Positions 43,494 to 51,631 of a DNA stretch of 64,000 nt are shown in pieces. The number at the start of each line of letters is the position of its first letter. Positions within the stretch are counted from its first letter, which is position 1. Origin of the DNA: Pseudaquabacterium pictum (lineage in GTDB: Bacteria; Pseudomonadota; Gammaproteobacteria; Burkholderiales; Burkholderiaceae_C); NCBI RefSeq assembly GCF_005403045.1, contig NZ_BJCL01000013.1, positions 1 to 64,000 on the forward strand. Reading direction: 5' to 3'. Position numbers and translations under genes: made by a program. The notes under the pieces were generated by a model. That model worked only from the letters and a program-made list of their open reading frames with translations. It was not told the DNA's origin and searched no databases.

Positions 43494-44237
43494 GTGAAGA
43501 CCGCCTTCCTCAGCGACCTGCATGCCAACCGCGAGGCGGTGGAATCGGTGCTGGAGCATGCCCGCGCCGAGGGCGCGCAGCGCTGGGTGCTGCTGGGCGA
43601 CTTCGTCGGCTACGGCGCCGACCCGGCCTGGGTGGTCGACCAGGTGCGCGACCTGGTGCGCCAGGGCGCGCTGGCGGTGATGGGCAACCACGACCAGGCG
43701 GTCGTGCGCGGCTCGGCACCTGGGATGCGGCCCGAGGCCCGCTACGTGATCGAGTGGACCCGCGCCCAGCTCGACGCCGCCCAGCTCGACTTCCTGGCCA
43801 GCCTGCCGATGACCCAGCAGCACGGCGACCAGCTCTATGTGCATGCCAACGCCTGGGCGCCCAGCGGCTGGGACTACATCCAGGCCCGGGCCGATGCGGT
43901 GCGCAGCCTGCAGGCCACCGAGGCCCGCTACACCTTCTGCGGCCACATGCACGAGCCCAAGCTTTTCAACCTGTCGGGCACCGGCAAGGCGGGCGATTTC
44001 GTGCCGACGCCGGGCGTGGCCATCCCGGTGCCGCCGCATCGCCAGTGGCTGGTGATCCCCGGCTCGGCCGGCCAGCCGCGCGACGGCAATCCGGCGGCCT
44101 GCTACGCCATGCTCGACGAAGCCGCCGGCGCCCTCACCTTCCACCGCGTGCCCTACGACCACGAGAGCGCCGGCGCCAAGATCCGCGCCGCCAACCTGCC
44201 GCAGCGCCTGGCGGCGCGGCTGGAAGACGGGCACTGA
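43494..44237 (+). CDS. metallophosphoesterase
   Basis: This 247-residue calcineurin-like phosphoesterase has all dinuclear metal motifs: AFLSDLHANREAVESVL (DxH), LLGDFVGYGADPAW (GDxxG), AVMGNHDQAVVRG (GNHD) and YTFCGHMHEPKLF (GHxH). The GTG start lies 16 bp after argF, and the gene ends 7 bp before the protein kinase gene. That placement suggests that it may act on phosphoproteins made by the kinase. A cyclic-nucleotide or nucleotide phosphodiesterase role is equally possible from sequence. Confidence 0.88.
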   Translation: MKTAFLSDLHANREAVESVLEHARAEGAQRWVLLGDFVGYGADPAWVVDQVRDLVRQGALAVMGNHDQAVVRGSAPGMRPEARYVIEWTRAQLDAAQLDFLASLPMTQQHGDQLYVHANAWAPSGWDYIQARADAVRSLQATEARYTFCGHMHEPKLFNLSGTGKAGDFVPTPGVAIPVPPHRQWLVIPGSAGQPRDGNPAACYAMLDEAAGALTFHRVPYDHESAGAKIRAANLPQRLAARLEDGH

Positions 44238-44244
44238 GCGCGCC

Positions 44245-45762
44245 ATGGATTCCAAGCTCTACAGCCCCAGCCTGGGCTATGCCGGCTCGGGCGGTGACAA
44301 CCCGGTCAGCGCGCTGAAGCCCGGGTCCATCGTCGACCGCTTCGAGCTGCTGGAGAAGCTGCACGTGGGCGGCATGGCCCACATCTGGCGGGTGCAGGAG
44401 GTCAACCACCAGGGTGATTCGCGCCTGCCGCTGATCATGAAGGTGCCGCGCATCAAGGGCGGCGAGGACCCGGCCACCATCGTCGGCTTCGAGGTCGAGA
44501 TGATGATCCTGCCGATGCTGCGGGGCCGCCATGTGCCGCAGTTCATCGCCAAGGGCGACTTCACGCGCCAGCCCTACATCGTGATGGAGCGCATCGAGGG
44601 CCACAGCCTGCGGCCCCGGCTGGACGATGCGCCGCTGGCCATCGACGAGGTGATCGAGATCGGCTCGCGCGTGGCCACCGCCGTGCACGAGCTGCACCGC
44701 CAGAACCTGGTGCATCTGGACATCAAGCCCAGCAACATCATGTTCCGCGGCGACGGCACGGCCGTGCTGGTGGACTTCGGCCTGTCGCGCCACGACCACC
44801 TGCCCGACCTGCTGGACGAGGAGTTCACCCTGCCGATGGGCACCGGGCCCTACATGTCGCCCGAGCAGGTGCAGTTCGTGCGCAACGACCCGCGCAGCGA
44901 CCTGTTCGCGCTGGGCGTGATGCTCTACCACTTCACCACCGGCGAGCGGCCGTTCGGCGCGCCCGACAGCGTGCGCGGCCTGCGGCGGCGGCTCTACATC
45001 GACCCGGTGCCGCCGCGCAGCCTGCGGCCCGACTGCCCGCCCTGGCTGCAGGAGGTGATCCTGCACTGCCTGGAGGTGCAGCCCGAGCGCCGCTACCAGA
45101 CTGCCGCCCAGCTGGCGCTGGACTTGCAGGACCCGGGCCAGGTGGCGCTGACCCGGCGCGCCGAGAAGACCCAGAAGAGCGGCGCCATCAAGACCTTCAA
45201 GCGCTGGTTCTTCGCCCTCGGTGCCGAGCCGGCGCATGAGCGGGTGAAGGTGGCCGAGCAGCTGGAGCGCAGCCCGATCATCCTGGCCGCGGTCGACATC
45301 GACCATGCCACCACCGCCCTGCTGCAGCAGCTGCGCGAGACGGTGCGCCGCATCGTGCTGACCGAGCCGGGCGCGCGCCTGGCCTGCGTCAGTGTGATGA
45401 AGATCGCCCGCATCGGCGTCGATGACCTGGTCGACGCCGATGGCCGCAGCCGCCACGTCAAGCAGCTGGTGGCGCTGAAGCACTGGGCGCGGCCGATCAG
45501 CAAGGCGCTGAACCTGGACGAAGGCCGGCTGACCTTCCATGTGCTGGAGGCGCCCGACGTGGCCGACGCGCTGCTGGAGTTTTCGCAGCGCAATCAGGTC
45601 GACCACATCGTGATGGGCGCGCGGGCCAGCTCGTCGCTGCGGCGGCTGCTGGGCAGCGTGTCGTCCCAGGTGGTGGCCCAGGCCGACCGCACCGTGACCG
45701 TGGTGCGCGCCCCGGCGGCCAGCGATGCCGCCCCCCCCACGCCGACCGATGGCAGCCGCTGA
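44245..45762 (+). CDS. serine/threonine protein kinase fused to a universal stress protein domain
   Basis: This 505-residue cytoplasmic protein has an N-terminal Hanks-type kinase domain (about 30-310). The Gly loop is at LEKLHVGGMAHIWRV, the ATP lysine in LIMKVPRIK, the catalytic loop is LVHLDIKPSNIMF (HLD instead of HRD), then VDFGLSRHD, YMSPEQ and FALGVMLYHF. A Lys-rich linker (EKTQKSGAIKTFKRW) leads to a C-terminal UspA-like domain (about 345-490). Its ATP-binding end is HIVMGARASSSLRRLLGSVS followed by SQVVAQADRTVTVV. No transmembrane segment is seen. Stress- or nucleotide-sensing through the Usp part could set kinase activity. It follows the phosphoesterase gene after 7 bp and overlaps the YkgJ gene. 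Confidence 0.92.
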   Translation: MDSKLYSPSLGYAGSGGDNPVSALKPGSIVDRFELLEKLHVGGMAHIWRVQEVNHQGDSRLPLIMKVPRIKGGEDPATIVGFEVEMMILPMLRGRHVPQFIAKGDFTRQPYIVMERIEGHSLRPRLDDAPLAIDEVIEIGSRVATAVHELHRQNLVHLDIKPSNIMFRGDGTAVLVDFGLSRHDHLPDLLDEEFTLPMGTGPYMSPEQVQFVRNDPRSDLFALGVMLYHFTTGERPFGAPDSVRGLRRRLYIDPVPPRSLRPDCPPWLQEVILHCLEVQPERRYQTAAQLALDLQDPGQVALTRRAEKTQKSGAIKTFKRWFFALGAEPAHERVKVAEQLERSPIILAAVDIDHATTALLQQLRETVRRIVLTEPGARLACVSVMKIARIGVDDLVDADGRSRHVKQLVALKHWARPISKALNLDEGRLTFHVLEAPDVADALLEFSQRNQVDHIVMGARASSSLRRLLGSVSSQVVAQADRTVTVVRAPAASDAAPPTPTDGSR

Positions 45763-46096
45763 CCCCGCCGACAACCCCTGCACCCGCTGCGGCGCCTGCT
45801 GCGCAGGCTTCCGGGTGGACTTCGATGCCGACGAGCTGCAGAGCAACGGCGGCTGCGTGCCCGACGGCCTGGCGCTGCCGTTGACCGGCCGGCTGTGGCG
45901 CCTGCGCGGCACCGACCACGCCCGCCCGCGCTGCACCGCGCTGCAGGGCACCATCGGCGAGGCGGTGCGCTGCGGCATCCATGAATGGCGGCCGTCGCCC
46001 TGCCGTGAATTCGGCGCGCGCGCGCCGTTCGGCCAGGGCGACCCCGCCTGCGCCCAGGCGCGCCGGCGCCACGGCCTGCCGCCGCTGCCGATGTGA
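45749..46096 (+). CDS. YkgJ family cysteine cluster protein
   Basis: This 115-residue protein binds a metal or Fe-S cluster through a cysteine set: NPCTRCGACCAGFRV near the N-terminus, and RCTALQGTIGEAVRCGIHEW with RPSPCREF later. This is the CxxCxxCC plus downstream-Cys layout of the YkgJ (UPF0153) family. ATG 45749 overlaps the end of the kinase-Usp gene by 14 bases. Another in-frame ATG at 45725 would add eight Pro/Arg-rich residues. Its function is unknown. The stop lies 3 bp from that of the convergent LuxR regulator. Confidence 0.87.
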   Translation: MAAADPADNPCTRCGACCAGFRVDFDADELQSNGGCVPDGLALPLTGRLWRLRGTDHARPRCTALQGTIGEAVRCGIHEWRPSPCREFGARAPFGQGDPACAQARRRHGLPPLPM

Positions 46097-46099
46097 AGG

Positions 46100-46825
46100 T
46101 CAGCGGGTTCCTGGTTGCTGCGCCATGCGGCTGACCACCAGCACCGCCTGGGTGCGTGAGGCGACGCCCAGCGCCCGCAACACCGCGGCCACATGGTCCT
46201 TCACCGTGTCGACCGAGACACTCAGCTCGCGGGCGATCAGCTTGTTGGGCAGGCCCTTGAGCAGCAGGCTCAGCACATCGGTCTGGCGCGGTGTCAGGCC
46301 CAGCGTGGCCATGCTCAGCCGCGGCTGGTCTGCCAGCGTGGGCGGCGGTGCCGACGGATCGGGCATGGGCTGCAGCACGGTGGCGCCGGCCGGCGACGGC
46401 GGGGCGGGCGGCGCCTGCAGCTGCATCAGGCCCAGCAGGGCCTGCGGGATGTAGACGCCACCGGTCAGCACCAGCGCCAGGGCGGCATGCAGTTCGCCGA
46501 TCGGCGTGCGCTTGGGCACGAAGGCCATCGCCCCCAGATCGACCGCCCGCACCATGTCGGCCAGCTGGTCGTTGGCCGCCATCACCACCACCGGCAGCGC
46601 CGGGTGGCGCTGGCGCAGGTCGGCCAGCAGGGCAAAGCCGTCCACGCCTTCGGCCAGCTGCGGGTCGAGCAGCACCAGGTCGGTGTCGGGCTCGCGGTCC
46701 AGCAGGTCGAAGGTCTGGTCCGGGCCGTCGGCGGTGCGCACCTGCACGCTGGCATCGAGCTTGTGGATGATGTCGGTCAGCGCGCTCAGCACCAGCGGAT
46801 GGTCGTCGATCAACAGCACTTTCAT
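46100..46825 (-). CDS. orphan NarL/LuxR-family response regulator
   Basis: This is a 241-residue response regulator. The receiver domain begins MKVLLIDDHPLVLSALTDII, with Asp54 in LVLLDPQLAEGVDG and Lys in AFVPKRTPIGELH. A Pro/Ala-rich linker of about 40 residues leads to the DNA-binding domain LGLTPRQTDVLSLLLKGLPN, KLIARELSVSVDTVKDHVAA and VLRALGVASRTQAV. No histidine kinase is nearby. The linker is unusually long for a NarL-type protein. It could be phosphorylated by one of the orphan kinases in this window (3153-5579 or 10784-12964), but nothing in the sequence links them. Confidence 0.92.
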   Translation of the reverse strand: MKVLLIDDHPLVLSALTDIIHKLDASVQVRTADGPDQTFDLLDREPDTDLVLLDPQLAEGVDGFALLADLRQRHPALPVVVMAANDQLADMVRAVDLGAMAFVPKRTPIGELHAALALVLTGGVYIPQALLGLMQLQAPPAPPSPAGATVLQPMPDPSAPPPTLADQPRLSMATLGLTPRQTDVLSLLLKGLPNKLIARELSVSVDTVKDHVAAVLRALGVASRTQAVLVVSRMAQQPGTR

Positions 46826-46862
46826 TGGTCAACTCTCCGGAACAGCAGGCGGGCGCGGTGGT

Positions 46863-47336
46863 TCAGGTGAATCGGCGCGAGACGGCCTCGGCCACGCACA
46901 CCGGCTTGGTGGCGCCTTCACGCTCGATGGTGACCTCGGTGGTCATCTGCGCGCCGCCGTCGATCGGCGTGTACTCCTTCAACGTGATGACCGCCCGCAC
47001 CCGGCTGCCGGCCGGCACCGGGCCGGTGAAGCGCACGCGGTTCAGGCCGTAGTTGATGCTCATCTTGACGTCATCGATGACCATCGCGGTGGCCGTCAGC
47101 TCGGGCAGCAGCGACAAGGTGAGAAAGCCATGGGCGATCGGCGCGCCATAGGGGCCGGCCTTGGCCCGCTCCACATCGACGTGGATCCACTGGTGGTCGC
47201 CGGTGGCCTCGGCGAACAGGTTGATGCGCTGCTGGTCGACCAGCACCCAGGGGCTGGTGGCCAGCTGCTGGCCCACCAGCGCCTGCATGGCGGTCAGGTG
47301 GGGGAAGTGCACGCGGGTGTCGGTGGTGTCTGTCAT
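46863..47336 (-). CDS. MaoC-like enoyl-CoA hydratase
   Basis: This 157-residue hot-dog-fold protein carries the hydratase-2 motif, INLFAEATGDHQWIHVDVER, containing the catalytic Asp and His, with AKAGPYGAPIAHGFLTLSLL. NYGLNRVRFTGPVPAGSRVR is also typical of MaoC-family (R)-specific enoyl-CoA hydratases. Its start overlaps the stop of the ParA-like gene (ATGA). The combination is probably an accident of packing, since the two functions are unrelated. It may serve fatty-acid or PHA metabolism. Confidence 0.9.
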   Translation of the reverse strand: MTDTTDTRVHFPHLTAMQALVGQQLATSPWVLVDQQRINLFAEATGDHQWIHVDVERAKAGPYGAPIAHGFLTLSLLPELTATAMVIDDVKMSINYGLNRVRFTGPVPAGSRVRAVITLKEYTPIDGGAQMTTEVTIEREGATKPVCVAEAVSRRFT

Positions 47337-47962
47337 GCTTTGAGCCAGGTGGTGAGGGGCAGCCATTGCTGCAGGTCACGCTCGACGCGGCCGGGGGCCA
47401 CGTCGAACAGGGTCAGGCCGCGGGCGGCCAGGTGGGCGTAGTTCTGCGTGTCGCGCAGGTGGGTGACGGGGATGTTCAGCGGCGCGGGTGCCACCGCATC
47501 CAGGAATTCATGCAGGTGCTGGGTGGCGTGGGTGTGCTCCTTCACCCGCATGGCCACCAGGCCCACCGCGGCGCGGCCAGCGCGCTTGTGGCCGGCCAGC
47601 TGCTGCAGGAAGGCATGGGTGGCGGCCAGGTCGAAGGGGCTGGGCTGCAGCGGCACGACGATGCGGTCGGCGATCTTCAGCACCAGGTCCAGCCGCTTGC
47701 CGTGCAGGCCGGCGGGGGTGTCGAGCACCAGGTGGGTGCAGCCCTTGGGCGCCCGAAGCGTGCTGCCGTCGACCAGGTCCAGCGCGCGGATGGCCGGCAG
47801 CGCCGGCGGGCGCAGCGCCAGCCACTGGCGGGCGCTCTGCTGGCGGTCGAGGTCGCCCAGCGCCACCGCATGGCCCTGGCGGGCCAGCCAACCAGCCAGG
47901 TTGGTGGCCAGCGTGCTCTTGCCTGCGCCACCCTTGGGGTTGGCCACCACGAACACCGGCAT
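47333..47962 (-). CDS. ParA/MinD-like ATPase, orphan
   Basis: This is a 209-residue deviant Walker ATPase. It starts MPVFVVANPKGGAGKSTLAT with the KGGxGKS signature lysine, then ALGDLDRQQSARQWLALRPP and LVLDTPAGLHGKRLDLVLKI (Walker B). Chromosomal ParA normally sits with ParB and a parS site, but none is present here. Small orphan members often place proteins such as chemoreceptors, PHA granules or carboxysomes on the nucleoid. Its neighbour is a MaoC-type hydratase with an ATGA overlap. A divergent region of about 100 bp separates it from kefF. Confidence 0.88.
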   Translation of the reverse strand: MPVFVVANPKGGAGKSTLATNLAGWLARQGHAVALGDLDRQQSARQWLALRPPALPAIRALDLVDGSTLRAPKGCTHLVLDTPAGLHGKRLDLVLKIADRIVVPLQPSPFDLAATHAFLQQLAGHKRAGRAAVGLVAMRVKEHTHATQHLHEFLDAVAPAPLNIPVTHLRDTQNYAHLAARGLTLFDVAPGRVERDLQQWLPLTTWLKA

Positions 47963-48065
47963 GCGTTGCCCTCCCCGGCTGTGCACTGTCGAACACTGGA
48001 ATGCTGCTATGTTAAGAGCGCCGCCCGGCCCGCCGACTAGAACGAACCCCCGCCACCGCCCCACC

Positions 48066-48662
48066 ATGTCCAGACCGCCCCTGATCCTGCTGGCCCATCC
48101 GCAGCGCGCCCATTCGCGCATCAATGCCGAGATGGCCCAGGCCGCGCAGGCTGCGGGCTTCAACGTGCGCGACCTGTACGCGCTGTACCCCGACTACCTG
48201 ATCGACGTGCCCGCCGAGCAGTCCGCGCTGGCAGCAGCCGACCTGGTGGTGTGGCTGCACCCGATCCACTGGTACGGCATGCCACCGCTGATGAAGCTGT
48301 GGCTGGACGAGGTGTTCAGCTTCGGCTGGGCCTACGGCCCAGGCGGCCAGGCGCTGCAGGGCAAGCACCTGTGGCTGGCCACGACCACCGGCGGGCCGGA
48401 AAGCTCGTACGCCCCGGGCGGCTACAACCGGCACTTCTTCGACGCCTTCCTGCCACCCTACGAGCAGACCGCGGCGCTGGCCGGCATGCAGTTCCTGCCG
48501 CCCTTGGTGCTGCACGGCGCCCACCGCGCGCCGGCCGACGCGGTGCAGGCCCACGTGGATGTGTGGGTGCAGCGTCTGCAGACCTGGCCGGACTGGCCCG
48601 AGCTGGCCGACATCGACACCCCGTTGTGCGAGGTGCCGGCCGACGCCCGGCCACAGGAATGA
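48066..48662 (+). CDS. kefF: KefF-like NAD(P)H quinone oxidoreductase
   Basis: This 198-residue flavodoxin-like FMN enzyme begins PLILLAHPQRAHSRINAEM. LVVWLHPIHWYGMPPLMKLW and LDEVFSFGWAYGPGGQALQ are typical, and so is LATTTGGPESSYAPGGYNRH. In E. coli, KefF both reduces quinones and activates the KefC potassium efflux system. Here kefC follows after a 113-bp gap containing a repeat element. A weak extended -10 (TATGTT at 48008-48013) lies in the upstream region shared with the ParA-like gene. Confidence 0.88.
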   Translation: MSRPPLILLAHPQRAHSRINAEMAQAAQAAGFNVRDLYALYPDYLIDVPAEQSALAAADLVVWLHPIHWYGMPPLMKLWLDEVFSFGWAYGPGGQALQGKHLWLATTTGGPESSYAPGGYNRHFFDAFLPPYEQTAALAGMQFLPPLVLHGAHRAPADAVQAHVDVWVQRLQTWPDWPELADIDTPLCEVPADARPQE

Positions 48663-48671
48663 CCCAACCCC

Positions 48672-48735
48672 GAAGCGCCTTCGGCGCTCCCCCTCAAGGG
48701 GGCGCCCCCAGCGGCCCGGCAGAGCCGGTTCCGCG
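48672..48735. repeat. REP-like palindromic element between kefF and kefC
   Basis: Three adjacent dyads occur within about 60 bp: AGCGCC (48674-48679), loop TTC, GGCGCT (48683-48688); then CCCCCT (48689-48694), CA, AGGGGG (48697-48702); then CCGGC, AGA, GCCGG. The first two can also pair in an alternative way (GGCG with CGCC). I recall similar C-run/G-run elements as common intergenic repeats in Burkholderiales. Only one copy occurs in this window, so repeat status rests on that recollection. Confidence 0.5.
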
Positions 48736-48775
48736 GTGGCCGCTTGGCCATCGCGTCGCACATTGAAGAACCGAC

Positions 48776-50656
48776 ATGGAACACAGCTCTTGGATCTCCA
48801 CCAGCCTGGTGTACCTGGCCGCTGCGGTGCTGGCGGTGCCGCTGGCGCGGCTGCTGGGCCTGGGCGCGATCATCGGCTACCTGGGCGCGGGCATCGTCAT
48901 CGGGCCCTGGGGGCTGAAGCTGGTCAGCGACCCGGCGGCGATCCTGCACTTCGCCGAGTTCGGCGTGGTGCTGATGCTGTTCCTGGTCGGGCTGGAGCTG
49001 GAGCCGCGCCGCCTGTGGGCGATGCGCCGGCCGATCTTCGGCGGCGGCAGCGTGCAGCTGCTGGGCTCGGCCGCGCTGATGGGCGGCGTGGCGCTGGCGC
49101 TGGGTGTGGACTGGCGGCTGGCGCTGGTGGCCGGCCTCGGGCTGGGCATGTCGTCCACCGCCATCGGCCTGGGCGCGCTGGCTGAGCGCAACCTGATGGG
49201 CACCCGCTCGGGCCAGGGCGTGCTGTCAGTGGCGCTGCTGCAGGACATCGCCGCCATCCCCATCCTGGCGCTGGTGCCGCTGCTGGCGGTTGTTGGGCAG
49301 GTCGCCGGTGCCGCCCAGGCAGCCGACAGCGGCAGCGGCTGGCTGGCCGCGGGCAAGGCGCTGGGCGTGATCGCCGCCATCGTGCTGGGCGGGCGGCTGC
49401 TCTTGCGCCCGGCGCTGCGCTGGATCGCCCGCAGCGACACGCCCGAGATCTTCACCGCCGCCGCCCTGCTGCTGGTGGTGGCCACCGCAGCGCTGATGCA
49501 GAGCGTGGGCCTGAGCATGGCGCTGGGCGCCTTCCTGGCCGGCGTGCTGCTGGCCGAGAGCGAGTACCGGCGCGAGCTGGAGACCGACCTGGAACCGTTC
49601 AAGGGCCTGCTGCTGGGCCTGTTCTTCATCGCCGTGGGCATGAGCATCGACTTCGCGGTGGTGCTGGCCCACCCGCTGGTGATGGCCGCGGTGGTGCTGG
49701 GCTTTCTGCTGGTGAAGGCCGGCGTGCTGTGGGCCCTGGCCCGCTGGACGGAACTGCCACTGCTGGAGCGGCCGGTCTACCTGATCCTGCTGGCCCAGGG
49801 CGGCGAGTTCGGCTTCGTCGTGTTCCAGACAGCGCAGCAGGCGCGGGTCATCAGCGCCGAGCAGTCGTCCTTCCTGGTGGCGGCGGTGGCCGTCTCGATG
49901 CTGCTGACACCGCTGCTGTTGCTGCTGGCCGACCGCTGGTGGGTGCCGCGCCTGGCGCTGCGCGAGGCGCGCACCGGCGCGCCCCGGCCGGCCGAGATCA
50001 GCGAGCCACAAGCCGCACCGGTGATCATTGCCGGCTTCGGGCGCTACGGGCAGATCGTCGGCCGGCTGCTCAACGCCAGCGGGCTGAGCGCCACGGTGCT
50101 GGACCACAACGCCGAACAGGTGGAAACCGTGCGGCGCTTCGGCTGGCCGGTGTTCTATGGCGACGCCACACGGCTCGACCTGCTGCGCACCGCCGGCGCC
50201 GCCCAGGCCCGGGTGCTGGTGCTGGCCATCGACGATGTGGAGCAGAGCCTGACCGTAGCGGAGCTGGCGCGCGAACACTTTCCGCAGCTGCAGATCGTGG
50301 CCCGGGCCCGCAACGTCACCCACTACTACCGGCTGCGCAAGCTGGGCGTCACGCTGATCGAACGCGAGATGCTGGACGCCTCGCTGATGAGCGGGCGCCA
50401 GGTGCTGCAGCTGATGGGCTGGCAGCCGCACGAGGCGCGCAACCAGGCGCTGCGCTTCCGCGCCCACACCATCGAGCTGATCGAGCAGATGGCGCCGCAC
50501 CTGGGCGACGAGCAGAAGCTGATCGCCCTGGCCAAGCAGGGCCGCCAGCAGCTGGAGACCATGTGGGCGCAGGAGCGCCAGCAGCAGACGGCGCGCCGCA
50601 ACCGCCAGGGCTGGCAGGGCGAGAGCGATCCGCGCCCGGACGGCCGACTCGACTGA
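48776..50656 (+). CDS. kefC: glutathione-regulated potassium-efflux antiporter KefC/KefB
   Basis: This 626-residue CPA2-family K+/H+ antiporter protects against electrophiles. About twelve hydrophobic helices occupy residues 10-390. LGLGAIIGYLGAGIVIGPWG and FAEFGVVLMLFLVGLELEPR, with the family HALELEP-like stretch, are diagnostic. GLGMSSTAIGLGALAERNLM and LLQDIAAIPILALVPLL contain the ion-path residues. The C-terminal RCK/TrkA-N domain starts PVIIAGFGRYGQIVGRLLNA and ends in a basic, Gln-rich tail. The GSH-binding site cannot be confirmed by eye. kefF directly upstream supports KefC over a generic exchanger. Confidence 0.92.
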   Translation: MEHSSWISTSLVYLAAAVLAVPLARLLGLGAIIGYLGAGIVIGPWGLKLVSDPAAILHFAEFGVVLMLFLVGLELEPRRLWAMRRPIFGGGSVQLLGSAALMGGVALALGVDWRLALVAGLGLGMSSTAIGLGALAERNLMGTRSGQGVLSVALLQDIAAIPILALVPLLAVVGQVAGAAQAADSGSGWLAAGKALGVIAAIVLGGRLLLRPALRWIARSDTPEIFTAAALLLVVATAALMQSVGLSMALGAFLAGVLLAESEYRRELETDLEPFKGLLLGLFFIAVGMSIDFAVVLAHPLVMAAVVLGFLLVKAGVLWALARWTELPLLERPVYLILLAQGGEFGFVVFQTAQQARVISAEQSSFLVAAVAVSMLLTPLLLLLADRWWVPRLALREARTGAPRPAEISEPQAAPVIIAGFGRYGQIVGRLLNASGLSATVLDHNAEQVETVRRFGWPVFYGDATRLDLLRTAGAAQARVLVLAIDDVEQSLTVAELAREHFPQLQIVARARNVTHYYRLRKLGVTLIEREMLDASLMSGRQVLQLMGWQPHEARNQALRFRAHTIELIEQMAPHLGDEQKLIALAKQGRQQLETMWAQERQQQTARRNRQGWQGESDPRPDGRLD

Positions 50657-50695
50657 TTCCCGTCAAGTCGCGGCGGGAACGGCCGAAATCCGAGC

Positions 50696-51631
50696 ATGAC
50701 CTGGTTTGCATCACCCTGCCCTGCCCGGCGCCCGCGCGTGCCGCGGCAACTGATCTGGCTGACCGCCCTGCTGGCTGCCCTGGCACCAGCCCTGGCGCCC
50801 GCTGCTGGTGACAAGCTGCTGCTCACCGGCGGCGTCAGCAGCATCGACGGCGCCGCCGGCGGCGGCCTGACGCCCTGGGCGGTGACCGGCAGCTACGCCA
50901 GCAGCGGCCAGTGGGGCGCCACCGCCTTCAGCACCACCGTGGTCACCCAGGACCACCGGCTGCAGGAAGCCGGCGCGGCCGTGGCCTGGAACGACCGGCT
51001 GGAGCTGTCGCTGGCGCAGCAGGACTTCGACACCGGCGCCACCGGCACCGCCCTGGGCCTGCCCGGCCTGCGGCTGCGCCAGGCCATCCTGGGCGTCAAG
51101 TGGCGGTTTGCCGGCGATGCCATCCTCGACAGCGACCGCCTGATGCCTGCACTGGCCGTTGGCCTGCAGGCGCGGCACCTGGATGCCGGCGGCCTGGCAC
51201 CCACGCTGGCCGCGCTCGGCGCGCGCCGCCAAGGCGTCGACGTCTACATCAGCGCCACCAAGCTGCTGCTGGGCCCCGGCGTGCTGCTCAACGGCACGCT
51301 GCGCGCCACCCGGGCCAACCAGAACGGGCTGCTCGGCTTTGGCGGCAGCGGCAAGACAGCCTACAAGCTGATGCCCGAGCTGAGCCTGGCCTGGCTGCTG
51401 CGGCGCGACCTGGCCGTGGGTGCCGAATGGCGCCGCAAGCCCGACAACCTGAACCCCAGCATCCTGGGCGCCGGCCTGCGCGAGGACGACTGGGCCGATG
51501 TCTTCATCGCCTGGGCGCCCAGCAAGCGGGTGTCGGTGACGGCCGCCTGGGTGGACCTGGGGCCGATCGTGCCTGCCGTGCATCCGCGGCGCCAGACCGG
51601 CGCCTACCTGTCTGTGCAGGTGGCGCTGTGA
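50696..51631 (+). CDS. DUF3034 family outer-membrane-like protein
   Basis: This 311-residue exported protein has a signal peptide (residues about 18-38, ending in APAAG) and a body of alternating amphipathic strands: KLLLTGGVSSIDGAAGGGLT, WAVTGSYASSGQWGATAFST, ADVFIAWAPSKRVSVTAAWV. The final QTGAYLSVQVAL ends in an aliphatic residue, as in beta-barrel outer-membrane proteins. It fits the DUF3034 family. Its stop overlaps the start of an exported truncated haemoglobin gene (GTGA), and the two genes are probably functionally linked. The role of the barrel is not known. Confidence 0.8.
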   Translation: MTWFASPCPARRPRVPRQLIWLTALLAALAPALAPAAGDKLLLTGGVSSIDGAAGGGLTPWAVTGSYASSGQWGATAFSTTVVTQDHRLQEAGAAVAWNDRLELSLAQQDFDTGATGTALGLPGLRLRQAILGVKWRFAGDAILDSDRLMPALAVGLQARHLDAGGLAPTLAALGARRQGVDVYISATKLLLGPGVLLNGTLRATRANQNGLLGFGGSGKTAYKLMPELSLAWLLRRDLAVGAEWRRKPDNLNPSILGAGLREDDWADVFIAWAPSKRVSVTAAWVDLGPIVPAVHPRRQTGAYLSVQVAL

